DNA of 47,264 bases, from positions 1 to 47,264 of the forward strand of contig JAMLHK010000020.1 in NCBI GenBank assembly GCA_023957155.1, given 5' to 3'. The notes below the pieces were generated by a model that was not told where the DNA came from, did no database searches, and saw nothing but the letters and a program-made list of their open reading frames with translations. Position numbers and translations under genes: made by a program. This DNA is from Chitinophagaceae bacterium. Lineage in GTDB: Bacteria > Bacteroidota > Bacteroidia > Chitinophagales > Chitinophagaceae. Positions 25,869-35,700 of the stretch are shown here, piece after piece (the stretch's first letter is position 1; every line of letters starts with the position of its first letter).

Positions 25869-27398
25869 TCAGTTGTGTAAGGTCCGACTATGCCCTTTGG
25901 TTCTGATGCTCTCCAGAAGTTTCGTGAGGCGTTTCACTATTTCCGGATTTTCAGTATAAAGATTCTTCGTTTCACCAAGGTCATCGTTAAGATTATAAAG
26001 TTGACCGGGCGGCTCATTGAGAGATGGCGGGTGTAGCTTAGGTTCATCTTCCGGATAATAACCTCCGCCACCCTGACCCATAATAAGCTTCCATGCTCCT
26101 TCCTGAATAGCGAAAGTACCCATCATTGCATCTGTCACAACCGACTGCCGCAGAGGCTGATCAGCAGGTTTTCCCAGCAAGCGGGAGAGGAAGCTGAAAC
26201 TATCTTCTCCCTCATCTTTTGAAAGTTTATGACCTGTTAATTCAGCAAACGTGGACAGCAGATCGGTGTTAGCAATAAGGGCCTGCGATTCCTGCCCGGG
26301 GCGTATAGATGCCGGCCATCTTACCATGAATGGTATACGGGTTCCTCCTTCATAGACCTCGGTTTTTTGTCCCCGTAACTTTCCGTTGATCCTGTGCCCC
26401 TGAATTTCGGCATGGTCAATGCGCCTGTATGCTTTCACACCGCCATTATCGCTGGTAAAAATAACCAGTGTGTTTTCAGTTAACTTCAGGCTATCAAGTG
26501 TATTTAGCACCTGCCCGACAGACCAGTCTAACTCATTGATAAAATCTCCATAAACGCCTATTTCGCTGCTTCCCTTGAAACGGGCGTTGGGTTGCAACGG
26601 TGCATGAATGTTTCGGGGAGCCAAAAGCAGGAAGAACGGGTTTTCCCGGTTTTTCTCAATGAAGGTGATCGCCTTTTCTGTAAGAAGCAGGGCTGCGTCT
26701 TCAAATGCATATTCGGCACTCTTGCCGCTGGCCATTTGAAGATTTGTCGGGGTAGTTCGCGGACGAAGAGAATATTTTACACGATATTCAGGACGCGGGT
26801 CATTAATGAATTGAATGGGGTCACCCGGTGAAAGATTGATAACCCGCCGCCCCTCAATGAAAATGTTCGGGTGTTGCCCCACTGCCGGCATTCCGAAGAA
26901 GTAGTCGAAGCCCACATCCAGGGGACCCGGAGTAAGCTCATGGTTGAAATCCGGTCCTAACGCATCGTCCCAACCCAATGATCCCGGCTTGCCAAAACCA
27001 AGATGCCATTTGCCGATACAAGCAGTAGTATAACCGGCAGTTTTTAATAATGATGCTATAGTCAATCGTGATTCTTCTATGAGCAGCGGATCATTGGCCC
27101 AAACAACACCATGACCTACCCAGGTTCGCCAGCAGTAACGGCCTGTCATAAGGTTGTAGCGGCTTGGCGTACAAATGGATGCGGGAGAATGGGCGTTTGT
27201 AAAGCGCATCCCTTCATGAGCCAATCGGTCAATATTGGGTGTGTGCACCTTGCTTGCACCATAACAGCTAAGATCGCCGTAACCCAGGTCGTCCGCAAGT
27301 ATGCATATAATATTGGGTAAGGGCTCTTTTTTATGAGCGGGTACAAATGCCGTAAGTGTATAAAGAACAAGGAGAAAAACCGGCATGTTGAGTTTCAT
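25869..27398 (-). CDS. S1 family sulfatase (arylsulfatase-like), second of two
   Basis: The ATG at 27398 starts MKLNMPVFLLVLYTLTAFVP, a signal peptide, giving 509 residues; the 27425 start adds nine residues. The signature is CTPSRYNLMTGR, with C76 as the formylglycine site. Metal ligands are in ILADDLGYGDLS (D36, D37) and IFTSDNGGVKAYRR. The GDLSCYGASKVHTPNID and IGKWHLGFGKPGSLGW segments mark the arylsulfatase A-like branch. The C-terminus (GQLYNLNDDLGETKNLYTEN) is typical. It is more similar in motif to GalNAc- or aryl-sulfatases than the neighbouring DQQ enzyme, so the two are not simple duplicates. Exported and in the PUL operon. Confidence 0.93.
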   Translation of the reverse strand: MKLNMPVFLLVLYTLTAFVPAHKKEPLPNIICILADDLGYGDLSCYGASKVHTPNIDRLAHEGMRFTNAHSPASICTPSRYNLMTGRYCWRTWVGHGVVWANDPLLIEESRLTIASLLKTAGYTTACIGKWHLGFGKPGSLGWDDALGPDFNHELTPGPLDVGFDYFFGMPAVGQHPNIFIEGRRVINLSPGDPIQFINDPRPEYRVKYSLRPRTTPTNLQMASGKSAEYAFEDAALLLTEKAITFIEKNRENPFFLLLAPRNIHAPLQPNARFKGSSEIGVYGDFINELDWSVGQVLNTLDSLKLTENTLVIFTSDNGGVKAYRRIDHAEIQGHRINGKLRGQKTEVYEGGTRIPFMVRWPASIRPGQESQALIANTDLLSTFAELTGHKLSKDEGEDSFSFLSRLLGKPADQPLRQSVVTDAMMGTFAIQEGAWKLIMGQGGGGYYPEDEPKLHPPSLNEPPGQLYNLNDDLGETKNLYTENPEIVKRLTKLLESIRTKGHSRTLHN

Positions 27399-27515
27399 TT
27401 TCCTATTATTGAAAATTACCTTCATTTACCCTTCCAATTAATAATAGAATAAATTGCTTATTGAATACTTAAACCAAACATGATGTATGAGGTCAGCCAT
27501 ATTAAGCTTCGCCTT

Positions 27516-29348
27516 TTACTTATCTTCTTTAACTAACAATACGTTTCCGGCAGCAGATGTAATAGCGAATCTTTCATAAGTAAATATCCCTTTATCTATC
27601 GTCAAAGTCTTCTTCTCAATAATCTTCCCTTTATCATTGATATTAGAGGCATAAACAATAGTTTTATTATTACCCGGAAAGTTTTGCAGACGCCTCGGGG
27701 ATATATTTACAAACACAGGATAGGTAACATCCGGAAGGTCTACAGTAACCAGAACGCGGTAATCAGATTTCGTATCGCTTATTACTTTCCAATTCAGGCC
27801 CCGGTTGATAAATCCGGTCGTATCTCCCACGTTTTCATCACCGTTGCCCGGGTCATCATCAAGAGAAAATCCTGTGAATACGGGGTAACTCATGTTTATG
27901 GCAAAGCGACTGGCGTACCATTTAAAATCATACCAATCGGGGAATCCCCCATACGACTTGCGCATGGCAGTACTGTGGGTACCATTGTCCCATCCTGCAA
28001 AAACAGATTGTTTTTGCCCTTGCAGCGTTTTTATAAGAACCGGTTTACGAAGCCAGGTAACACCTTTGTCAGAGCGTCCCACACGCAACACGATGGGCGG
28101 TATATCTGTTTTGGATGATTCGACTAATTGTATGGTATTAAGCCGGTCACTTAATTTCATACCGTCAGAGCAAATGCTTTCAGGTTCTCCAACACGGGAC
28201 TTCATTCGCTGGCCTACAGTGCCTTCACCAAACGGGTCGAGTATGGGTACTAACAGATCAACACTGGCAAATTTATCGGGATTGCGTAGCACCAGCCGTA
28301 ATACTCCTGTACCCATGGAAGCACCGAAAGCATACACTTTGTTGGGGTCGGTTTGATAGTTTTGTTGTACCCATTTCATGGCCCATAAAAGCCATCTTTC
28401 CGTGTAATTGGTAGGAATGCCTGCCGGTATCTGACTTACATCGTTAATTTTACTATTCGTTCCATACCACCAGCTTTCTACTTCTCTGTACAGGCTGTCA
28501 TACGGCGGGAAGTTTGGCCTGGCTTCTTCTGCGGTCATTCTCCGGTTGATCCACACCCGGTCATAAGGTTCCATCAACACCACATCGGGACGAACGGTAA
28601 TCTTAAATTTAAATGGTAACCCTTCACGCCAGCCCATCGTGCTGTCACCAAAAAAAAGATGTGTCAGTTCGCCATTGGGCCTGCCCCGGTGGGAATGTAG
28701 CGAAACAGCAAGAGGCAATCCTTTGGCAGAGGGCTGGGGTTCCCTTAATTGCCAAATCGCCTGTATTTGTCCTACACTTATGGAAACAGGATTTGCCAAA
28801 GAATTAACCCCTGTTTTGAGCATTGCATTACTTTCTTTTTCTCCCAGTACGGCTAAATATGCCAGGCGTGGATCCTTTTGCAAAACAGTATGTACAAACA
28901 ATCCCCCGCTGCGATCTATCGGGCTTCGTCCTGGTTCAATGATCCAGCCATGAACGGGCACCCCACCCGTATTGGGGCATTCACCAGGATCATCATACCA
29001 GTCATTGGCACTATGCGGTTCAAGTTGATCCGTCAATAATCTTGCTTGTGATAAATTGTTTCCTGTGATAGGGTTATGCGAAATATAGACTCGTAAGTTC
29101 AGATTGTTGTTAATAGATTCATCCCATGTCAGAAAAACCTGCCCGTTTCTAAACTCAGCACGCAGGTTTGATACAATAGAAATTTCCTTACCAGGATTTT
29201 GATGTGTATTCCCTGGTTGTTTTTTGCTACCAAAAACATTCGGACTGAAGAGCATTAAAGGCAAAATAGAAATATATGAGACCCTGAACATTGCTCCTTT
29301 CAGATTGCTTATCAGCATTACCGGATATAGATCTTTACTCTTTTTCAT
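27516..29348 (-). CDS. Large exported esterase: FnIII-like domain plus alpha/beta hydrolase
   Basis: This 610-residue product starts MKKSKDLYPVMLISNLKGAM and has a hydrophobic export segment at about 20-40; an alternative start at 29291 would leave a short signal peptide. Residues about 55-110 (SNLRAEFRNGQVFLTWDESI) resemble a fibronectin type III module. The hydrolase domain has the nucleophile motif YAFGASMGTGV, an acid candidate in LRVGRSDKGVTW and a histidine in GWDNGTHST, a full triad. The family is unclear to me: it resembles PHB-depolymerase or feruloyl-esterase-like enzymes. A C-terminal beta-domain ends the protein. It lies in the PUL, so an ester substituent on the glycan is the probable substrate. 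Confidence 0.7.
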   Translation of the reverse strand: MKKSKDLYPVMLISNLKGAMFRVSYISILPLMLFSPNVFGSKKQPGNTHQNPGKEISIVSNLRAEFRNGQVFLTWDESINNNLNLRVYISHNPITGNNLSQARLLTDQLEPHSANDWYDDPGECPNTGGVPVHGWIIEPGRSPIDRSGGLFVHTVLQKDPRLAYLAVLGEKESNAMLKTGVNSLANPVSISVGQIQAIWQLREPQPSAKGLPLAVSLHSHRGRPNGELTHLFFGDSTMGWREGLPFKFKITVRPDVVLMEPYDRVWINRRMTAEEARPNFPPYDSLYREVESWWYGTNSKINDVSQIPAGIPTNYTERWLLWAMKWVQQNYQTDPNKVYAFGASMGTGVLRLVLRNPDKFASVDLLVPILDPFGEGTVGQRMKSRVGEPESICSDGMKLSDRLNTIQLVESSKTDIPPIVLRVGRSDKGVTWLRKPVLIKTLQGQKQSVFAGWDNGTHSTAMRKSYGGFPDWYDFKWYASRFAINMSYPVFTGFSLDDDPGNGDENVGDTTGFINRGLNWKVISDTKSDYRVLVTVDLPDVTYPVFVNISPRRLQNFPGNNKTIVYASNINDKGKIIEKKTLTIDKGIFTYERFAITSAAGNVLLVKEDK

Positions 29349-29395
29349 AATTGCTTATTGCTTGTATTTTTCTGTTACATGCTATTCATTTTTAC

Positions 29396-30340
29396 CTATT
29401 CCCATAAGACCGGATACTTCAGTTTTGAGATAAAAAAATTAATAACCGTTTCTTCTGTAGCCGGAAGATTGAAATCTCCACCGCTATGCGACCCTCCCGG
29501 AAGGAAAATATAAGTACTAATTACGGGTCCGAATTTTGTGGTTATGGCATTGTGTAGCCGTACAGACTGATTAGCCCCGATGGAAGAATCTTTGCCTCCG
29601 TGCATGATTAAAAAAGGCGGGATTAAAGCATTGTTGTCAAGTGCATTGACCTTGTAAATTAAATTAGCACTATCAGACCTGGCTTTATGTGTATTGACCT
29701 CAGCCCCGATAAAAATAGATAGTACTGAATTAGCATCACCTGCGGGGCCTCTTTTAGGCGGAACACCTGATAGGGACAAATCCGCATCCATATTAAAAAA
29801 ATCAGTGGGACCAAACCAGTCTGCCACTGCCTGGATTCTTGTTTTTACATCATTTACCAGCGCTATTCCCATCATTGCAGCCAAATATCCTCCGGCAGAA
29901 GAACCCCAGGCGCCAATTTTATCAGGATTTAAGGAATATCGGGTAGCGTTTTTTCTTAAGAATAAAACTACATTCCTGATATCTTCCAATTGAGCCGGCC
30001 ACTTAGCTTCCAGGCTTAACCTGTAATTGATCTCAACCACGGCAAATCCTGCATTTTTAAGAGCAGTTCTTGATCTTTGGTTAAGAGCAGTTTGGGGATC
30101 ATCCTTTGAGCCGCCGATAAAGCCGCCGCCATGGATCCATATCACCACAGGAAAGGGTCCTTCTCCAACAGCAGGCAAATGAATATCAAGCTTCTGGGCC
30201 GGTGATGTATTTGCGTAAGGAATATTCAGCCAGGACTGCCCGGGAATACTATCGGTTGAAGAAGCAGAGGATCCATAAACCGCATAGTTCATACATGTCA
30301 ATAACAACATAAATGAAAAACCTACAACAATTTGCTTCAT
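29396..30340 (-). CDS. Exported carbohydrate/acyl esterase, HSL/BD-FAE-like alpha/beta hydrolase
   Basis: This 314-residue enzyme has a signal peptide (MKQIVVGFSFMLLLTCMNYA). The oxyanion-hole motif VIWIHGGGFIGGS (about 67-79) and nucleophile motif GAWGSSAGGYLA (S148) mark the HGGG esterase group; the acid is in MHGGKDSSIG and the histidine in LPGGSHSGGDF. These enzymes take acetyl or feruloyl groups off plant and algal polysaccharides. It is directly downstream of susD (78-base gap), the position often used by a PUL's first enzyme. It is unrelated in sequence to the large esterase that follows. Confidence 0.88.
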   Translation of the reverse strand: MKQIVVGFSFMLLLTCMNYAVYGSSASSTDSIPGQSWLNIPYANTSPAQKLDIHLPAVGEGPFPVVIWIHGGGFIGGSKDDPQTALNQRSRTALKNAGFAVVEINYRLSLEAKWPAQLEDIRNVVLFLRKNATRYSLNPDKIGAWGSSAGGYLAAMMGIALVNDVKTRIQAVADWFGPTDFFNMDADLSLSGVPPKRGPAGDANSVLSIFIGAEVNTHKARSDSANLIYKVNALDNNALIPPFLIMHGGKDSSIGANQSVRLHNAITTKFGPVISTYIFLPGGSHSGGDFNLPATEETVINFFISKLKYPVLWE

Positions 30341-30418
30341 ACGCCCCTACGTTTATTAAACAATTTTAAGCAATATTTGCTACTTCTTATTATTATATGC
30401 ATTGGTAAGTAATGCCAC

Positions 30419-31963
30419 TCAATAGCCCGGATTTTGGTCAAGCCTTCCTATTTGCACTTCCCGGAAAGGAATTGGATAAAGTAAGTGATTTGCAGTTACC
30501 TTATAACTATTGGCGGGCAGGTATGATTCACCTGCATGGACGGCTTTAATATATACGCCATGATTGTTCATGACTTCTACAGCTTTCCCGGTCCGAACTA
30601 AATCGAACCACCTTTTGTTTTCAAAAGCAAACTCTACACGCCTTTCGTGATCTATAACGGCTCTCAACAGGTCGCGGTTGGTTTCTGTAGAAGGTTCTAA
30701 TCCTGCTCTTGATCTTACCTGGTTTAAATAGGTTAAAGCTTCCGGGGATTTATCCTGTTCATTTAATACTTCGGCTAATGAAAGCAAGGCTTCTGCATAT
30801 CGGTAAACCGGAAAATTGTCATCGGTGTTATATAACAGTGCGTGCGGATGTACAAATTTTTTAATAAACGGTACATATATTTTACCGGGAGGCGGAGTAT
30901 AACCTCTCGCACTTTTTACGGCTTCAATAACCATCATTTCCGTTACACCGGTTCCCTCTGCAATTGCTATTGAGGCATCCAACCGGGTGTCATTTGCTTC
31001 ATAGCTTTCAATCAGGTCTCCGGTTGGTATGTTAAATCCACCGGTACTTGTACTACCATTGTATGAGGTAATTCCCGTTATTAAGCTAAGATCACCGGAT
31101 AGAGGCAGAAACTGGTACCAATTGCTATTTTGACCCTGGTTGCCCTGCTGATATTGAATTTCAAAAATGGATTCTACACTGTTTTTATTGGACAGAGCAA
31201 AAACCGAAGCATAATCAGGTAACAGACTATAGCCCATTCCTATGATACTTTTCAATTCACTTTCTGCCAACGGGTAGTTTTTCTGGGTTAAATATACATC
31301 AGCAAGTAACATCCTGGCAGCCCCCTGGGTTGCCCGACCATTTTGTGGAAAGCCCGGGACAGGTAGTTTTGCCACGGCATCTTTTAAATCATCTACAATG
31401 GCATCATATACTTCTTTTACAGATGACCTTGGGAGATAAGCATTGGTTGTATTCGTTACTTCACTCAAGTATAAAGGAACGCCCCCGAAGTATCTTACAA
31501 GATCGAAATAATACAATGCACGCAAAAATTTAGCCTGCCCTGTGATCCTATTTACGTCCTGCTCAGTTAGGCCCGCTTTTGACACATTTCCAAGAATAGT
31601 ATTAACACGTGCAATTCCCGAATAGTGATTATTGTAATTGGCGGCTATAATAGGGCTTGTAGATACATCTAAAAATTCGTCTGCATCCTCTCGGCTTGCT
31701 ACAGCAAGTGCACGGTTACCATTGTTGAAAATGAAGTGTGTATTATCTGAGCGCATTTCAGCCATAGGATAAACGGCGTCACTAAAACCTTTTGCACCTC
31801 TGAGTGAGGCATAAGCACCCACTAACGCCTGATCAAACTGAGCTGATGTTTTGTAAAAATTACCGGATGTTATAGAACTCTCAGGCGCTTTATCCAAAAA
31901 GGTTTTGGAGCAGGACAGAAAGATCAATGAGAACGGCAGAATTATATATGTAATCTTTTTCAT
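30419..31963 (-). CDS. susD: SusD/RagB-family glycan-binding lipoprotein
   Basis: This 514-residue outer-membrane lipoprotein has lipobox Cys18 (FSLIFLSC). The N-terminal TPR-like SusD region includes TFLDKAPESSITSGNFYKTS, FDQALVGAYASLRG and FLRALYYFDLVRYFGGVPLY. The C-terminal signature YRYAEALLSLAEVLNEQ, LNQVRSRAGL, and FENKRWFDLVRTG is complete. It lids the SusC barrel and captures oligosaccharide at the cell surface. The gene starts 21 bases after the susC stop, the usual tight pair. Its binding site cannot be read from sequence, so the glycan is inferred only from neighbouring enzymes. The symbol denotes the family and not a tested ortholog of the starch gene. Confidence 0.95.
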   Translation of the reverse strand: MKKITYIILPFSLIFLSCSKTFLDKAPESSITSGNFYKTSAQFDQALVGAYASLRGAKGFSDAVYPMAEMRSDNTHFIFNNGNRALAVASREDADEFLDVSTSPIIAANYNNHYSGIARVNTILGNVSKAGLTEQDVNRITGQAKFLRALYYFDLVRYFGGVPLYLSEVTNTTNAYLPRSSVKEVYDAIVDDLKDAVAKLPVPGFPQNGRATQGAARMLLADVYLTQKNYPLAESELKSIIGMGYSLLPDYASVFALSNKNSVESIFEIQYQQGNQGQNSNWYQFLPLSGDLSLITGITSYNGSTSTGGFNIPTGDLIESYEANDTRLDASIAIAEGTGVTEMMVIEAVKSARGYTPPPGKIYVPFIKKFVHPHALLYNTDDNFPVYRYAEALLSLAEVLNEQDKSPEALTYLNQVRSRAGLEPSTETNRDLLRAVIDHERRVEFAFENKRWFDLVRTGKAVEVMNNHGVYIKAVHAGESYLPANSYKVTANHLLYPIPFREVQIGRLDQNPGY

Positions 31964-31984
31964 CTCATTTAAAAATTAAAGAAA

Positions 31985-34900
31985 TTAAAAATTAAAATTC
32001 ACCCCCAATGCAAACACCCTGGGAACAGGGTACATCCCACCATCTAACCCTTCGTTGAGTCCGTTTAAGCCCCAAACACTTGTTTCAGGGTTAGATCCTC
32101 TATATTTTGTGAAGACTAAAGCCTGCTGTATACTGGCGAAGATCCTGGCGCTTCTAATGTATTTAATCGTGGGTAAAGTATATCCTAATGCGATGTTCTT
32201 TATCGTTAAATAGGATGCATCATCTACGTAATTCGATTGAGCGTTTCCTGAGGTTGCAGTCCCTGATAAGGTTCTTCCGATTATGCCTGCACCCGGATTC
32301 TCAATTGAACGCCATCTGTCTTTCATGATTTTCTGGATATTAAAATTTCCTGCAGTAGACCGGGTCCATGACTCAATGGCTATTATTTTATCCTGCTTGT
32401 ATGCACCTGCCATGATAATATTCAGATCGAATCTTTTATAAGAAAAAGTATTCGTCATACCGAAAATAAACCTGGGAGTTGGATTGCCGATGAATGTTCT
32501 GTCGTTTACATCAATTTTTCCATCCGGTACTCCATTCGGACCACTTATGTCTTTAAATCTGGCTGTCCCTACTTTTGAATTGATGCTTTTAGGCTGGCTA
32601 TCAAATTCTTCCTGCGTCATGTAAACTCCATCGGACACGTAGCCGAATATTTGTCCTATCGGGTGCCCGACTGCTGTTCTGCTGGCGTTACTTGCATTAA
32701 AAGCCGTAGTTGCTCCTATAGGTTGATCATTGGTACCTAATTTAATTACTTTGTTCCGGCTTAAGGAAATGTTTAAGTCCGTATTCCATTTTAACTGTCC
32801 AACGAGATTTTTAGTACTCAACGCAAATTCATATCCCCAAAAATCAAACTGACCAATGTTGCTTTGTATGTTAAGGAACCCGGTGCCGGCCGGAATATCT
32901 GTTTGGTAGAGCAGGCTTGCTGTACTTTTTTTATAAAAATCAAATGTGAAAGCTACCCGGTTATTAAAAAATGCAATGTCTAAGCCAACGTCCATTCCAT
33001 TGGTGGTCTCCCACGTCAGTTCCCTGTTTCCTATTGACGATGGACTTCTTCCGGATACAAGTGAATTACCGAACACATAATTCGAAGGGGAAATATTTGC
33101 AAACTGGCTATAATCACCAATGTTAAAATTACCCGTAGCTCCATATTCTGCCCTCAGCTTCATAAAACTCACTATAGACAGATCTTTCATAAAATTTTCT
33201 TCCGAAACGATCCACCCTGCTGATACAGAAGGAAAATCACCCCATCTGTTATCCGATCCAAAACGGGAAGAGCCATCCCGCCGGATAGATGCAGTTAATA
33301 AATACTTCTTTTTATAATTATAGTTTAACCGGCTATACATAGAGATCAATGACCACCCCGATTGAGTATTCGACCACCCTGTTATATTGGCAGCAGCACT
33401 TAACCAGGGTACCATGTCATCCGGGAATTGGTTTCCGGAAAATTCACTGTTTTCCACTTCATATTCCTGAACTGAATAGCCTCCCATCAACTCTACATTA
33501 TGGTTGTTGGCAATTGTTTTGTCAAAAGTGAGCGTGTTTTCAAACATCCATAACCTGGCGTTATTTGTTGCATGCGACCCTGTTGCTAAAATAGGGGGAG
33601 GGTTAAGTAAGGTGCCTGTGGTGGAAGGATAAAAAGTTCTCCGCTCATTATTGTTCAGGTCTGCAGAAAGAGAACTTTTAAATAAAAAGTTTTTCATAAA
33701 ATCCACTTCAACGTAGGCATTCGAAAGCAGCCCTATTGAACGGGACTTATCACTCCGGTCTTGCAACGTCTTTTTCCAATTGGGGAACGTAAATAAACCG
33801 GGAGCAGTAAATCTTAACTTCGTTGATCCATCGGGATTGGTATCATCCGGTGAAAAAATAGGAGGAGTGACAATGGCTCCGTATAAGAGGCTTAAAAAGC
33901 CTTCTGTTTCGCCCGGTCCCTGGGTTTCAGGGCCCTGATCTACATGTATCTTTCCGTTAATATTATGAAATGTCTGATAGGAAGGGGCTACATTAAAGCC
34001 CACCTTTATATGGTCATTAAACTCATAAGTATTGTTGCTGCGCAAAGAAAAACGTTGATAGGCAGAATTGATAACTACCCCATCTTCCTTATAATAACCG
34101 AGCGTGGTTGCTGAGCTGAATTTACCTTTATTAGATAAAAACGAAAGATTATAGCTGCTTTGAGAAGCGGGCCTTAATGTTTCATCATACCAGTTGGTAT
34201 CTTTACCCTCATAGGATTCAGGATGCTGGTACAAAGCCGGGATTTCTCCGGTAAACCCCTCATATTTTATCTTATCTTCATAAAATTCCTTCATGTACTG
34301 AAGGAGCTCTTTGGCGCTCATTAATTCATATCTGCCCTTTTTGGGTACTGCTGAAACGCCTACGGTTGCATTAAACTGAACAACATTCTGCCCGCTTTTA
34401 GCTCTTTTGGTAGTAACCAGAACCACGCCATTGGCTGCTCTGGAACCATACAGGGAAGAAGCTGAAGGGCCCTTCAATACAGAAATATTTTCGATCTCAT
34501 TCGGGTTAATATTACTCAATCCTTCCACAATAGGAAGTCCGTCTATAACGTACAAAGGATTGTTACCTGCATTAATAGAGGCGGCGCCTCTGATACGAAT
34601 GGCAATATCTTTACCGGGATTTCCTGAAGACGTATTGATTTGTACACCTGCTACTTTTCCCTGGATCTTTTGCGTAGTTTGACCTACGGGTATATCTGTT
34701 AGTTCGTTTGCATTAATATCAGAAATAGCGCCGGTTATTAACCTACGCTTTTGTGTGCCGTACCCCACGACCACCACCTGATCGAGTGCAGAAACGCTTT
34801 CTTCCATCGTGACATCTACCAATGTTCTCCCGTTAACCGGTATTTCTCTCGTTGCATAACCCACATAAGAAAATATCAACGTGCCGTTTGCAGGCACATT

Positions 34901-35506
34901 AATAGAGTAATTTCCTTTTCCGTCAGTTGAAGTTCCGGATACTGCCCCTTTTACAGTAACACTGACTCCTGCTAAAGGCTCGCCTTTTGAATTAATCACC
35001 TGTCCTGTTACGATGTTTGCAGCAGGTGGATACTGGAGTTTTTGATATTCGGAAATGGAAAGAGCCGTGAGATTTTCGGGATTGTTTTTTACAGGCTCTA
35101 TCAATATCTGGTTATTTACCTGGCGATAGGCTAAAGAAGTCCCTGCAAGAATGTTCCTCAAAAAATCTTCTACACTTTGTTTACTACCCTTTATTTTCAG
35201 ATTACGAATACCTTTCACTTCTTTATTGCGGTACATGAAATGGAATGGACTTTGTGCCTCAATTTTTTGAAATGCCTGGACAAGTGTTTCATTATTAAGC
35301 TCTAAAGTAATTTCTACTTTACTGATAGGCTGGCTTTTGGCAGGTAGGGCAAACAGTAATTGAACAGAGGTCGTAATGAGTAGAGTAATGGTTGCTGTTC
35401 CGATTCTCATAATGTTTTTTATGGAAGGTTTTTGCAATAGGATTCTACTTCTGTACAGTAATTTCAGGAAATTATGATTGTGTTCAGAATACAAAAAAAC
35501 ATTCAT
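31985..35506 (-). CDS. susC: SusC/RagA TonB-dependent transporter with STN signalling domain
   Basis: Imports oligosaccharides through the outer membrane using TonB energy. The ATG at 35506 gives 1173 residues; a later ATG (35410) would give a short signal peptide, and 35596 is open too. After the signal (ITTSVQLLFALPAKSQ) come an STN domain (ISKVEITLELNNETLVQAFQ, about 70-125), a CarboxypepD_reg-like domain (GQVINSKGEPLAGVSVTVKG), the TonB-box-type VVVVGYGTQKRRLITGAIS, a plug (IRIRGAASINAGNNPLYVID) and a 22-strand barrel. The STN domain is the part that contacts a FecR anti-sigma factor, and fecR and ECF sigma genes lie directly upstream, so the transporter likely reports bound glycan and induces its own operon. 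The start is uncertain. Confidence 0.94.
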   Translation of the reverse strand: MNVFLYSEHNHNFLKLLYRSRILLQKPSIKNIMRIGTATITLLITTSVQLLFALPAKSQPISKVEITLELNNETLVQAFQKIEAQSPFHFMYRNKEVKGIRNLKIKGSKQSVEDFLRNILAGTSLAYRQVNNQILIEPVKNNPENLTALSISEYQKLQYPPAANIVTGQVINSKGEPLAGVSVTVKGAVSGTSTDGKGNYSINVPANGTLIFSYVGYATREIPVNGRTLVDVTMEESVSALDQVVVVGYGTQKRRLITGAISDINANELTDIPVGQTTQKIQGKVAGVQINTSSGNPGKDIAIRIRGAASINAGNNPLYVIDGLPIVEGLSNINPNEIENISVLKGPSASSLYGSRAANGVVLVTTKRAKSGQNVVQFNATVGVSAVPKKGRYELMSAKELLQYMKEFYEDKIKYEGFTGEIPALYQHPESYEGKDTNWYDETLRPASQSSYNLSFLSNKGKFSSATTLGYYKEDGVVINSAYQRFSLRSNNTYEFNDHIKVGFNVAPSYQTFHNINGKIHVDQGPETQGPGETEGFLSLLYGAIVTPPIFSPDDTNPDGSTKLRFTAPGLFTFPNWKKTLQDRSDKSRSIGLLSNAYVEVDFMKNFLFKSSLSADLNNNERRTFYPSTTGTLLNPPPILATGSHATNNARLWMFENTLTFDKTIANNHNVELMGGYSVQEYEVENSEFSGNQFPDDMVPWLSAAANITGWSNTQSGWSLISMYSRLNYNYKKKYLLTASIRRDGSSRFGSDNRWGDFPSVSAGWIVSEENFMKDLSIVSFMKLRAEYGATGNFNIGDYSQFANISPSNYVFGNSLVSGRSPSSIGNRELTWETTNGMDVGLDIAFFNNRVAFTFDFYKKSTASLLYQTDIPAGTGFLNIQSNIGQFDFWGYEFALSTKNLVGQLKWNTDLNISLSRNKVIKLGTNDQPIGATTAFNASNASRTAVGHPIGQIFGYVSDGVYMTQEEFDSQPKSINSKVGTARFKDISGPNGVPDGKIDVNDRTFIGNPTPRFIFGMTNTFSYKRFDLNIIMAGAYKQDKIIAIESWTRSTAGNFNIQKIMKDRWRSIENPGAGIIGRTLSGTATSGNAQSNYVDDASYLTIKNIALGYTLPTIKYIRSARIFASIQQALVFTKYRGSNPETSVWGLNGLNEGLDGGMYPVPRVFALGVNFNF

Positions 35507-35600
35507 AACTTTAACTCGTTTTAAGTTAAGACAATAATCGTTCTGCGATGAAAATTTAAAACATGCTGTGTTTCGATGGCAGTCGGCACATAGCAATTAT

Positions 35601-35630
35601 AATATCTCTGGAAGTATTTTCAGAGATATT
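35601..35630 (-). promoter_or_regulatory. Strong stem-loop in the susC leader
   Basis: AATATCTCTG pairs perfectly with CAGAGATATT around a 10-nt loop, about 95 bases before the susC start. On the minus strand, which would be transcribed from fecR into susC, no T-run follows, so it is not a standard terminator; TTTT occurs only on the plus side. It could be a leader hairpin, processing site or a protein-binding site. Confidence 0.45.
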
Positions 35631-35700
35631 TTTTGTTCGGTCTTATCTTGCAGGAACTTCGTTTTAAGTCGTTGATCAATCTGTTCATATTGCGTGTTAT

